Source: an uncultured Clostridium sp. (GTDB lineage Bacteria > Bacillota > Clostridia > Lachnospirales > Lachnospiraceae). From it: a stretch of 5,218 nt of DNA. Location of the stretch: positions 1-5,218 of the forward strand of contig URUZ01000420.1 of NCBI GenBank assembly GCA_900551225.1, read 5' to 3'. Both the position numbers and the translations under genes were made by a program. Below are positions 1-5,218 of the stretch, piece after piece (position 1 is the stretch's first letter; each line of letters starts with the position of its first letter). Below the pieces are notes generated by a model that was not told the origin of the DNA, did not search any database, and worked only from the letters and a program-made list of their open reading frames with translations.

Positions 1-2
1 GT

Positions 3-140
3 AACCAGGAGCCGGCCCCTCCGCTGTCCTCCCAGCCCCAACCTCCTTCTTTTCGCGGCCAACACCCCAGCCAACGTCCGCGTACCCCCTCCACCCCTAA
101 ATCTCCATATACCCAAACCCAAGAAAGAACCGCAGGATAG
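3..140 (+). CDS. Probable 3' end of a protein with a Pro/Gln-rich disordered tail (5' truncated)
   Basis: The frame starting at base 3 is open from the window edge to a TAG at 138-140 and gives 45 residues. Eleven are Pro and seven Gln, with most of the rest Ser, Thr and Arg (for example EPAPPLSSQPQPP, then RPRTPSTPKSPYTQTQE). This is typical of a disordered, low-complexity C-terminal tail. Proline CCN codons would explain why the plus strand is so C-rich and G-poor over bases 1-120. A hairpin and T-run follow the stop, as expected at a gene end. No folded domain is visible, so the function is unknown; such tails often end membrane or zinc-ribbon proteins of Firmicutes, but nothing here shows that. 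Frame 1 is also open, to a TAA at 178-180, but its stop lies inside the rtcB promoter, so frame 3 is preferred. The region could also be non-coding. Confidence 0.42.
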   Translation, partial: NQEPAPPLSSQPQPPSFRGQHPSQRPRTPSTPKSPYTQTQERTAG

Positions 141-161
141 GCATATTGGCGCTATTTTTTT
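137..161 (+). terminator. Weak intrinsic terminator after the truncated first gene
   Basis: ATAGGC (137-142) can pair with GC-CTAT (149-150 and 152-155) across a single bulged G at 151 and a six-base loop. Seven T residues (155-161) follow at once. The stem is short and partly A/T, so termination would be inefficient. Its place just after a stop codon and before the next promoter supports the call. The T-run also overlaps the position of the rtcB -35 element. Confidence 0.35.
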
Positions 162-181
162 GTGGTTAATTCTGGTATAAT
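153..181 (+). promoter_or_regulatory. Sigma-A-type TG-extended promoter of rtcB
   Basis: A perfect -10 hexamer TATAAT lies at 176-181, with the TG of an extended -10 at 173-174. At 17-bp spacing the -35 position (153-158) reads TATTTT, a poor match, so the extended -10 probably does most of the work. Transcription would start near 188 and leave a leader of about 52 bases. A second possible -10, TATACT at 189-194, has only a weak -35 (TTAATT, 166-171). Confidence 0.65.
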
Positions 182-207
182 TAGCCGATATACTGGGACA
201 CACAGAC

Positions 208-223
208 ATTGCTGGTGAGCAAT
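208..223 (+). other. Small stem-loop in the rtcB leader, next to the ribosome site
   Basis: ATTGCT (208-213) and AGCAAT (218-223) form a perfect six-base-pair stem closed by the tetraloop GGTG. The stem ends two bases before the AGGGAG ribosome site (226-231), so it could influence ribosome access or protect the 5' end of the mRNA. No regulatory role is shown by the sequence alone. Confidence 0.4.
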
Positions 224-239
224 TCAGGGAGAAGATAAC

Positions 240-1730
240 ATGATGGAATTAAAAATAGGATCTGGCAGCATTTCCATGTTCCTTGCAGAAGGGGACAAAC
301 CAGAGAAAAAGGCAGTAGAAGAGTTAAGGGGCATGATGGGCCTGAAAGACACTGTGGAGCGGATGAAGAAATGGGGCGGTTTCTTTGAGAACCAGGACAG
401 CTCTGTTAAAAAGGTGATCGTGACCCCGGATTTCCATAAAGGGGCGGGGATTCCCATTGGGACGGTTATGATGACTGAAGGATTTGTCATTCCACAGGCA
501 ATGGGGAATGACATCAATTGTGGGATGCGTGTTTACACCACGGATTTAAGAGAGGATGAAGTCAGGCCAGTTCTGGCTGCCCTGATACCTGAGATCCGGC
601 GCATATTCTTTGAGGGCGGGCGCAGTATCCCTATGAATGGCATCCAGCGGGAGGCCATGCTGAGGGAGGGATTAACCGGCATTCTGGAAACCAGCGGGGA
701 GGCAGGGGGACGTGGAATCTGGAGTTATTACCACAAGGATATGCAGGAGAAGGATCTGGAGTCCACAGCATTTCGCGGAAGTGTAAAGGCCGGCGATACG
801 GAAGGACTTGGAGACTTTATAGGCAGCCCCCGCACGCTCTCATACGATGACCAGATTGGCTCCATTGGAGGCGGCAACCATTTTGTGGAAATGCAGAGGG
901 TGGAGGAGATCTATGATGGGCAGACCGCCAATGCCTGGGGGATCAAAAAGGGCGGTATCATGATCATGATTCACACAGGTTCCCTCACCATAGGGCACCA
1001 GAGCGGCTGCATTAACCGAATCATAACAAAGGCAATGTATCCCGAGGGAGTGCCCCATCCGGACAATGGGATCTATCTGCTGGCCCAGGCTGGTGAAAAG
1101 AACAGCCCCTGGCAGCGTTTCTGGAATACTACTCATAATGCTGCAAATTTTGGATTTGCCAACCGGATGTTTTTGGGGTTGATGCTGCAGAATGCAGTGA
1201 CCAATAAAGTCAGGGAATATGGGATGAGGCTGCTGTATGATTCTCCTCACAACTTTATCTGGGAGAGAGAATCAGAGGGGAAGCAATGTTTTATCCACAG
1301 AAAAGGGGCCTGCTCGGCCATGGGGATGGAGGAGATGGCGGGTACGCCGTTCGCTTATTACGGGGAGCCGGTCATGATCCCGGGTTCAATGGGCAGCTCC
1401 AGTTACCTGCTGAAAGGAAATGGGAATCCGGCCGCGCTCTGGAGTGCAAGCCATGGGGCGGGGCGCAGGCTGTCAAGGGGGGAAGCAATTCATGGCAACG
1501 ACCATGAATTTCAGGCATTTATGAAGAAGTTCCATATCGTCACACCCATTGATCCCCAGCGCAATGACTTAAAAGGGCGCAGCGACATCCTGAAAAAATG
1601 GGAGGAGTCCATTCGGTCCGAAGCCCCATATGCCTACAAGGATATCGACCAGGTAGTTAAAGTACATGAAACTCATGAAATGGCAAGTCCGGTGGCCAGG
1701 ATGGTGCCGGTGTTCACTGTTAAAGCATGA
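240..1730 (+). CDS. rtcB: RtcB-family RNA ligase (RNA-splicing ligase)
   Basis: The 496-residue cytoplasmic protein belongs to the RtcB family, GTP- and Mn2+-dependent ligases that join RNA 2',3'-cyclic-phosphate or 3'-phosphate ends to 5'-OH ends in RNA repair or splicing. Every expected active-site element is visible: DINCG (Asp91, Cys94), GGGNHF (Asn213, His214), HTGS (His245), SPHN (His337), RKGA (354-357) and SHGAGR, whose His405 matches the histidine that is guanylylated in characterised enzymes. TPDFHKGAG at 62-70 corresponds to the usual PDxHxG segment. Its length is close to the archaeal and other long RtcB proteins and longer than the E. coli one (about 400 residues). ATG 240 sits eight bases after AGGGAG (226-231); the in-frame ATG at 243 is possible. 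No archease, rtcA or prfH gene is next to it, so the substrate cannot be inferred. It appears to be a single-gene transcript facing a convergent DUF488 gene. Confidence 0.95.
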   Translation: MMELKIGSGSISMFLAEGDKPEKKAVEELRGMMGLKDTVERMKKWGGFFENQDSSVKKVIVTPDFHKGAGIPIGTVMMTEGFVIPQAMGNDINCGMRVYTTDLREDEVRPVLAALIPEIRRIFFEGGRSIPMNGIQREAMLREGLTGILETSGEAGGRGIWSYYHKDMQEKDLESTAFRGSVKAGDTEGLGDFIGSPRTLSYDDQIGSIGGGNHFVEMQRVEEIYDGQTANAWGIKKGGIMIMIHTGSLTIGHQSGCINRIITKAMYPEGVPHPDNGIYLLAQAGEKNSPWQRFWNTTHNAANFGFANRMFLGLMLQNAVTNKVREYGMRLLYDSPHNFIWERESEGKQCFIHRKGACSAMGMEEMAGTPFAYYGEPVMIPGSMGSSSYLLKGNGNPAALWSASHGAGRRLSRGEAIHGNDHEFQAFMKKFHIVTPIDPQRNDLKGRSDILKKWEESIRSEAPYAYKDIDQVVKVHETHEMASPVARMVPVFTVKA

Positions 1731-1742
1731 GATTCTATACCA

Positions 1743-1781
1743 TGTTGTAGCATCTACAGATGTTGTACCCTCTACAGATGT
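1743..1781. repeat. Tandem 18-bp duplication between convergent genes
   Basis: Two adjacent 18-base units (1743-1760 and 1761-1778) are identical at 16 of 18 positions. Both read TGTTGTA, then three variable bases (GCA or CCC), then TCTACAGA, and a further TGT follows. The second unit contains the DUF488 stop codon (TAG on the minus strand, 1772-1774) and its last codons. Unit 1 also contains a short inverted repeat, TGTAG-CAT-CTACA (1746-1758). It has no T-run, so it is not a classical terminator. It most likely arose by local slippage or duplication. Confidence 0.7.
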
Positions 1782-2212
1782 GCAACCTCAATCCCCGGAA
1801 TCTCCCGCTGCAGATGCTCCGCCAGCAGCTTCCTGTGGCAGGTGTCCGGGTCGGCCTCGCTGCACAGGAACAGCACCTTCTCATAGACTGAATAGTTCTC
1901 CCTGAATACAGCGGCCATGTCATTTTCCAGGAAACGCCGGTAATACACATCCTGGTACGTCTCACAGCTCATGGTCCTGGACTTGAAGCCATCCATCATT
2001 TCCTTTGTGGCGGAGAATCGCGGCTCATGGACATAGCCGCAGCCGCAGAGCTGCTTTAGAAAATATGCCAGATCCCTGCTCTTGGTGAAACCCGCCAGCT
2101 GGGACTGGTTATTGATGCGCACATCCACCACAAGGCGGACTCTATGATCCTTAATGGCCTCAAAAAACTGTTCTGCGCTTTTCTTTGTGAATCCCATGGT
2201 ATAAATCTCCAT
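1772..2212 (-). CDS. DUF488 family protein
   Basis: The 146-residue soluble protein matches the DUF488 pattern: a YTMGF start (residues 4-8), VDVR at 29-32 after the first helix, and LCSEADPDTCHR at 116-127, which corresponds to the family's C-x-E...CHR signature. The length is normal. There is no signal peptide or membrane segment. The biochemical role of the family is not established, so none is assigned. An ATG at 2248 would add twelve residues (METAIIWIKEDG), but it lies inside the predicted -10 box. The ATG at 2212 has an ideal AAAGGAGG five bases upstream, so that start is chosen. The gene has its own promoter, diverges from the Moco operon and converges on rtcB. Cysteines occur at 56, 58, 83, 117 and 125, two of them in the signature motif. 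No functional link to either neighbour is evident. Confidence 0.88.
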   Translation of the reverse strand: MEIYTMGFTKKSAEQFFEAIKDHRVRLVVDVRINNQSQLAGFTKSRDLAYFLKQLCGCGYVHEPRFSATKEMMDGFKSRTMSCETYQDVYYRRFLENDMAAVFRENYSVYEKVLFLCSEADPDTCHRKLLAEHLQREIPGIEVAHL

Positions 2213-2217
2213 ACCAT

Positions 2218-2225
2218 CCTCCTTT
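2218..2225 (-). promoter_or_regulatory. Ribosome binding site that fixes the DUF488 start
   Basis: On the minus strand AAAGGAGG lies five bases before ATG 2212-2210. This near-consensus site decides in favour of the shorter protein over the upstream in-frame ATG at 2248, which has no comparable site. Confidence 0.85.
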
Positions 2226-2246
2226 ATCCAAATGATTGCTGTCTCC

Positions 2247-2275
2247 ATTATAGCCCCGCCTATAAGTTTTTTCCA
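2247..2275 (-). promoter_or_regulatory. Promoter of the DUF488 gene
   Basis: On the minus strand a perfect TATAAT (2252-2247) is preceded by a 17-base spacer and TGGAAA (2275-2270), four of six matches to the -35 consensus. The predicted start is near 2240, leaving a leader of about 28 bases that contains the ribosome site at 2225-2218. Confidence 0.65.
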
Positions 2276-2308
2276 TTGTAAAATACTGTTAATATATCGT
2301 TTTTTCTA

Positions 2309-2337
2309 TTTACAAAAACTTTGGTTCGTGGTACGAT
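2309..2337 (+). promoter_or_regulatory. Promoter of the molybdenum cofactor operon
   Basis: TTTACA (2309-2314, five of six matches to TTGACA) and TACGAT (2332-2337, four of six matches to TATAAT) are exactly 17 bases apart. A TG at 2329-2330 makes an extended -10. The predicted start near 2344 coincides with the first base of a large palindrome. An overlapping alternative -10, GATAAT (2335-2340), would have a 20-base spacer and is less likely. Confidence 0.6.
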
Positions 2338-2343
2338 AATTTT

Positions 2344-2371
2344 AGCGTTATTTTTATTAATAAATAACGCT
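2344..2371. promoter_or_regulatory. Perfect palindrome, candidate ModE-like operator
   Basis: AGCGTTATTT (2344-2353) and AAATAACGCT (2362-2371) are exact reverse complements separated by eight bases. The core CGTTAT-N12-ATAACG spans 24 bases (2346-2369). That resembles the E. coli ModE operator in sequence and spacing, roughly CGTTATATA-N6-TATATAACG as I recall it. The site begins at the predicted transcription start of a Moco biosynthesis operon, where a repressor would block the promoter. The palindrome itself is seen directly. Assignment to a ModE-type regulator is inference from similarity and context; no regulator gene is in the window. The same sequence could form a ten-base-pair RNA hairpin in the leader, but no T-run follows. 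Confidence 0.6.
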
Positions 2372-2412
2372 GTATTCAGGAGATAATCCATATTGGAGGT
2401 TGGTTGCAGATC

Positions 2413-3459
2413 ATGAAATTAATTCAAACGGTGGACGCAGAAGGTGCTGTTCTGTGCCATGACATTACACAAATTATAAAGGGCGTTACCAAGGACGCAG
2501 TGTTTCGCAAGGGCCACGTGGTGACCAAAGAAGATATCCCCGTACTGCTGAGCGTGGGCAAGGACCAGCTGTATGTGTGGGAGCAGGAGGAGGGCATGGT
2601 CCACGAGAACGATGCAGCTGAGATCCTCTGCGTGATGTGCCGGGGAGAGCACATGGAGCGCTCCCAGGCAAAGGAGGGCAAGATTGAGCTGACCGCTGCC
2701 TGCGACGGCCTGCTGAAGGTGAACAACCAGGCGCTGAAAGCCGTCAATGGCCTGGGCCAGATGATGATTGCCACCCGCCACGGCAACACCGCGGTTAAGA
2801 AGGGGGACAAGCTGGCCGGCACCAGGATCATTCCTCTTGTGATAGAGGAGGAGAAGATGGAGGAAGCCCGCAGGGCGTCCATCGCAGTGACCGGGGGAAG
2901 GGCGATTCTGGACTTAAAGCCCTTTGTACATAAAAAGGTGGGTATTGTGACCACTGGTAATGAAGTGTTCTACGGCAGAATCCAGGACACCTTTACACCG
3001 GTGATAGAGCAGAAGCTGGCGGAGTTTGACACGGAAGTGATAGACCACGTGATCTGGAACGACGACGACAAGAAGGTGACGGCCAGTATTCTGGATATGA
3101 TTGAGAAGGGGGCGGACGTGGTGGTCTGTACAGGCGGCATGAGCGTGGACCCGGATGATAAGACACCTCTTGCCATTAAAAATACGGGAGCGGACATCGT
3201 CTCCTACGGAGCGCCGGTGCTGCCGGGCGCCATGTTCTTACTGGCCTATTACAACACAGGGGACAGGACCGTGGCTGTCATGGGGCTGCCGGGCTGTGTG
3301 ATGTACGCCAAGCGCACTATTTTTGACCTGGTGCTGCCGCGGGTTATGGCTGATGATCCGGTGACGCCTGAGGATCTGGCGGCCCTGGGGCAGGGCGGGC
3401 TGTGCTTAAACTGTCCCCAGTGTACGTACCCTAACTGTGGATTTGGGAAGGGGATGTAA
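2413..3459 (+). CDS. MoeA-like molybdopterin-binding protein with Cys-rich C-terminal tail
   Basis: This 348-residue soluble protein has a MoaB/MogA/MoeA-type molybdopterin-binding (MoCF) domain from about residue 175 to 315. Its motifs are TGNE (181-184), TGGMSVDPDD (240-249), GAPVLPG (266-272) and MGLPGC (290-295). The N-terminal half (MKLIQTVDAEGAVLCHDITQI) is not classical MoeA domain I but resembles clostridial MoeA-like proteins. Classical MoeA domain IV is missing. The protein instead ends in four cysteines, C331-x2-C334-x2-C337-x4-C342, followed by GFGKG, which looks like a metal or Fe-S site. A role in molybdopterin adenylation or molybdate insertion is plausible but not proven. It is first in the operon, nine bases before moaC. 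The start is uncertain: ATG 2413 fits the conserved N-terminus, but GGAGG (2395-2399) is 13 bases away. An in-frame TTG at 2404 is only four bases from it and would add three residues. Confidence 0.88.
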   Translation: MKLIQTVDAEGAVLCHDITQIIKGVTKDAVFRKGHVVTKEDIPVLLSVGKDQLYVWEQEEGMVHENDAAEILCVMCRGEHMERSQAKEGKIELTAACDGLLKVNNQALKAVNGLGQMMIATRHGNTAVKKGDKLAGTRIIPLVIEEEKMEEARRASIAVTGGRAILDLKPFVHKKVGIVTTGNEVFYGRIQDTFTPVIEQKLAEFDTEVIDHVIWNDDDKKVTASILDMIEKGADVVVCTGGMSVDPDDKTPLAIKNTGADIVSYGAPVLPGAMFLLAYYNTGDRTVAVMGLPGCVMYAKRTIFDLVLPRVMADDPVTPEDLAALGQGGLCLNCPQCTYPNCGFGKGM

Positions 3460-3468
3460 GGACCGGCT

Positions 3469-3951
3469 ATGGAATTTACACATTTTGACGAACAGGGCAA
3501 TGCCCGCATGGTGGATGTGGGAGAGAAACATGACACAAAGCGGGAGGCAGTGGCCAGAGGCAGCATTTTCATGAGCCCCCGGTGCCTTCAGATGGTAAAG
3601 GCCGGGGACATGGCCAAGGGAGATGTGCTGGGCGTGGCCCGGGTGGCCGGAATCATGGGGGCCAAGCGGACCTCTGACCTGATTCCCCTCTGCCATATCC
3701 TGAACCTGACCAAGCTGACGGTGGATTTCACTATAAAAGAGGAGACCAACGAGATTGAGGCCGCCTGCACCGCCAGGACCACAGGTAAGACGGGGGTGGA
3801 GATGGAGGCGCTGACAGGGGTTACCGTGGCCCTCTTAACTGTCTATGACATGTGCAAAGCAGTGGATAAATCCATGGAGATCGGAAACGTATACCTGGAA
3901 CATAAGTCCGGCGGCAAGAGCGGCGATTTCCACAATCCAAAACACGTTTAG
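3469..3951 (+). CDS. moaC: Cyclic pyranopterin monophosphate synthase MoaC
   Basis: MoaC converts 3',8-cyclo-7,8-dihydro-GTP, the MoaA product, to cyclic pyranopterin monophosphate in the cytoplasm, normally as a hexamer. The 160 residues match the usual length and align with E. coli MoaC almost without gaps, offset by one residue. Lys50 (AKGDV), His76 (LCH), Asp127 and Lys130 (YDMCKAV) correspond to E. coli Lys51, His77, Asp128 and Lys131. TGKTGVEMEALTGV (105-118) and KSGGKSGDF (146-154) are the other family signatures. The usual LCHPL reads LCHIL here (74-78), which should be a tolerated change. ATG 3469 follows AAGGA (3458-3462) by six bases, and that site overlaps the stop codon of the preceding gene, which suggests coupled translation. 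moaA follows after 26 bases. Confidence 0.97.
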   Translation: MEFTHFDEQGNARMVDVGEKHDTKREAVARGSIFMSPRCLQMVKAGDMAKGDVLGVARVAGIMGAKRTSDLIPLCHILNLTKLTVDFTIKEETNEIEAACTARTTGKTGVEMEALTGVTVALLTVYDMCKAVDKSMEIGNVYLEHKSGGKSGDFHNPKHV

Positions 3952-3977
3952 AAATTGGGGGAGTAAGGACAGAAACC

Positions 3978-4964
3978 ATGAAGGATTCATTTGGAAGAAC
4001 CATTGATTATATGCGGATCTCCATCACGGACCGCTGCAATCTGCGCTGCCGCTACTGTATGCCGGACGGCGTGGAGTGGCTGCCCATGGCGGACATACTC
4101 ACCTATGAGGAGCTTCTGCGGGTGTGCAGGGCCGGCGCCCGGCTGGGAATCCGCCACATCAAGATCACCGGCGGGGAGCCGCTGGTGCGAAAGGGCTGCT
4201 GCAGCCTGATAGGGAGCATCCGGGAGATACCGGGTATAGAGGCGGTGACTATCACCACCAACGGAATTTTGCTGAGCCGGTATCTGACAGAGTTAAAAGA
4301 GGCGGGCGTGGACGGTATTAATGTGAGCCTTGACACTGTGGAGAGACAGCGGTATCAGGAGATCACCGGATTTGACGGTCTGGACCAGGTGCTGTCCGGA
4401 GTCCGTGAAGCCGCTGCTGCCGGCCTGAAGGTGAAGATCAACGCCGTGTCCCTGGCAGGGGATACGCCACGGGACGGAGCCTATTCCTGGGAGCCGGTGG
4501 CAGAGCTGGCCAGATCCCTGCCGGTGGATGTGCGTTTTATAGAAATGATGCCCATTGGCTACGGCAAACAGTTTGAGACAGTGGATCATGAGGAATTAAA
4601 ACGGCAGATGAAGCAGGTGTATCCGGGCATGGAGAAGGACCACAGCAGCCATGGCTACGGACCGGCCGTATACTACAGAATTCCCGGCTTTATGGGAGGA
4701 ATCGGCCTGATCAGCGCAATCCATGGAAAGTTCTGTTCAGACTGCAACCGCATCCGCCTGACCTCCACAGGATATATGAAGACATGCCTGTGCTACGAGG
4801 ACGGTGTGGATCTGCGGGAGGTGCTGCGGGGCAATGACCCGGAGGCGGATGAGCGGCTTGTGGAGACCATGAGGGCGGCTGTGGGGCAAAAGCCCATGGC
4901 CCACTGTTTTGAGGAGCCGGAGCGGATCACCGAAGGCCATAATATGATTAGTATCGGAGGGTAA
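3978..4964 (+). CDS. moaA: GTP 3',8-cyclase MoaA (radical SAM)
   Basis: MoaA uses S-adenosylmethionine and two [4Fe-4S] clusters to cyclise GTP, the first step of Moco synthesis. The 328 residues match the family length. The N-terminal radical SAM cluster is C20-x3-C24-x2-C27, followed by the SAM-binding GGEP at 65-68. The C-terminal cluster that holds GTP is C253-x2-C256-x13-C270. Arg13, Arg258 and Arg260 sit where the GTP-contacting arginines of S. aureus MoaA are found. The protein ends in Gly327-Gly328, the conserved GG tail needed for activity in studied homologues, so the gene looks intact and functional. ATG 3978 lies eight bases after AAGGA (3965-3969). The same TAAGGAC string serves as the ribosome site of moaC (3457-3463). 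The GGAGGG encoding the terminal Gly-Gly also serves as the ribosome site of the next gene. Confidence 0.98.
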   Translation: MKDSFGRTIDYMRISITDRCNLRCRYCMPDGVEWLPMADILTYEELLRVCRAGARLGIRHIKITGGEPLVRKGCCSLIGSIREIPGIEAVTITTNGILLSRYLTELKEAGVDGINVSLDTVERQRYQEITGFDGLDQVLSGVREAAAAGLKVKINAVSLAGDTPRDGAYSWEPVAELARSLPVDVRFIEMMPIGYGKQFETVDHEELKRQMKQVYPGMEKDHSSHGYGPAVYYRIPGFMGGIGLISAIHGKFCSDCNRIRLTSTGYMKTCLCYEDGVDLREVLRGNDPEADERLVETMRAAVGQKPMAHCFEEPERITEGHNMISIGG

Positions 4965-4971
4965 ATAGATC

Positions 4972-5218
4972 ATGGGGACAGAAACAACCTTAAGTTTAAC
5001 AGGAACCGTGCGGGCTATCTGCATCAGCGACCGCCGGGGTATTGAAAAGCATTCCATAGAGGAGGCCCATCTGATTCCTGATTTTGGAATTGAGGGGGAC
5101 GCCCACGCAGGCAACTGGCACCGCCAGGTAAGTCTGCTGTCCTACGACAAGGTGAAGGCCTTCAATGAACGGGGGGCCGATGTCATCGACGGCGCTTTCG
5201 GAGAGAACCTGGTGGTGG
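4972..5218 (+). CDS. MOSC domain protein (3' truncated by window edge)
   Basis: The first 82 residues are visible and the frame stays open to the window edge. GIEGDAHAG (39-47) followed by WHRQVSLL (49-56) and GAFGENLV (74-81) are hallmarks of the MOSC (Moco sulfurase C-terminal) fold, seen in stand-alone proteins such as YiiM. MOSC proteins are thought to handle sulfur or Moco ligands, using a cysteine that lies further on, beyond this window. In Clostridia such a MOSC domain is often followed or fused to a MoaB/MogA domain, which cannot be checked here. ATG 4972 follows GGAGGG (4956-4961) by ten bases, and that site lies inside the last codons of moaA. The seven-base gap places the gene in the same operon, with a likely role late in Moco maturation. 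Confidence 0.9.
   Translation, partial: MGTETTLSLTGTVRAICISDRRGIEKHSIEEAHLIPDFGIEGDAHAGNWHRQVSLLSYDKVKAFNERGADVIDGAFGENLVV

Noticed and set aside
840..1250. Open frame of 136 codons on the minus strand inside rtcB.
   Set aside because: It lies wholly within the conserved RtcB coding region, has no recognisable domain, and is a shadow of the real frame.
1746..1767. Intrinsic terminator between rtcB and DUF488.
   Set aside because: The possible hairpin is short, relies on several G-T pairs, and no T-run follows on either strand.
1743..1781. CRISPR array.
   Set aside because: There are only two directly adjacent 18-base copies, with no spacers and no cas genes.
1666..1905. Plus-strand frame of 79 codons crossing the end of rtcB into DUF488.
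   Set aside because: It overlaps two conserved genes in the wrong frame, and its repeated STDV segment only reflects the 18-bp DNA repeat.
2213..2248. Twelve-residue N-terminal extension of the DUF488 protein starting at ATG 2248.
   Set aside because: That ATG lies in the predicted -10 box and has no good ribosome site. The ATG at 2212 has AAAGGAGG at ideal spacing and begins with the family's YTMGF segment.
2344..2371. Reading the palindrome as an intrinsic terminator or a Moco riboswitch.
   Set aside because: No T-run follows the stem and it lies at a promoter start site. The known Moco RNA motif is much larger and multi-stemmed, and nothing like it fits the leader.
2424..2954. Open frame of 176 codons on the minus strand opposite the MoeA-like gene.
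   Set aside because: It is antisense to a clearly conserved protein, and its translation is low-complexity Ser/Thr-rich with no domain.

Overview
This is ordinary-looking chromosomal sequence from a low-to-mid-GC Gram-positive anaerobe. The strong GGAGG/AAGGA ribosome sites, short intergenic gaps, TATAAT/TG-extended promoters and protein style suggest a Clostridia/Lachnospiraceae gut bacterium, perhaps near Enterocloster. That placement is inference from style, not a database match.

Layout, left to right. Bases 1-140 probably hold the tail end of a plus-strand gene: a Pro/Gln/Ser/Thr-rich, disordered C-terminus cut by the window edge. A weak hairpin with a seven-T run (137-161) follows. A TG-extended promoter (153-181), a small 5'-UTR stem-loop and a ribosome site lead into an RtcB-family RNA ligase (240-1730) that keeps the whole predicted active site. 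A convergent DUF488 gene on the minus strand (1772-2212) faces it. The 41-base gap between them holds a near-perfect tandem 18-bp duplication that runs into the DUF488 stop codon.

The 191-base divergent region 2213-2403 holds back-to-back promoters. One is for DUF488 (2247-2275, minus) and one for the right-hand operon (2309-2337, plus). At the predicted plus-strand start site lies a perfect 10-bp-arm palindrome (2344-2371) that resembles the operator of the molybdate-responsive repressor ModE.

The right half is a molybdenum cofactor (Moco) operon on the plus strand. It contains a MoeA-like molybdopterin-binding protein with a four-Cys C-terminal tail (2413-3459), moaC (3469-3951), moaA (3978-4964) and the start of a MOSC-domain gene (4972 to the window end). 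Gaps are 9, 26 and 7 bases. MoaA and MoaC together convert GTP to cyclic pyranopterin monophosphate. The MoeA-like and MOSC proteins would act later, in molybdopterin/Moco handling. The molybdopterin-synthase genes moaD and moaE are not in the window. The most interesting point is the ModE-like palindrome at the head of a Moco operon. I see no clearly new multi-gene system.
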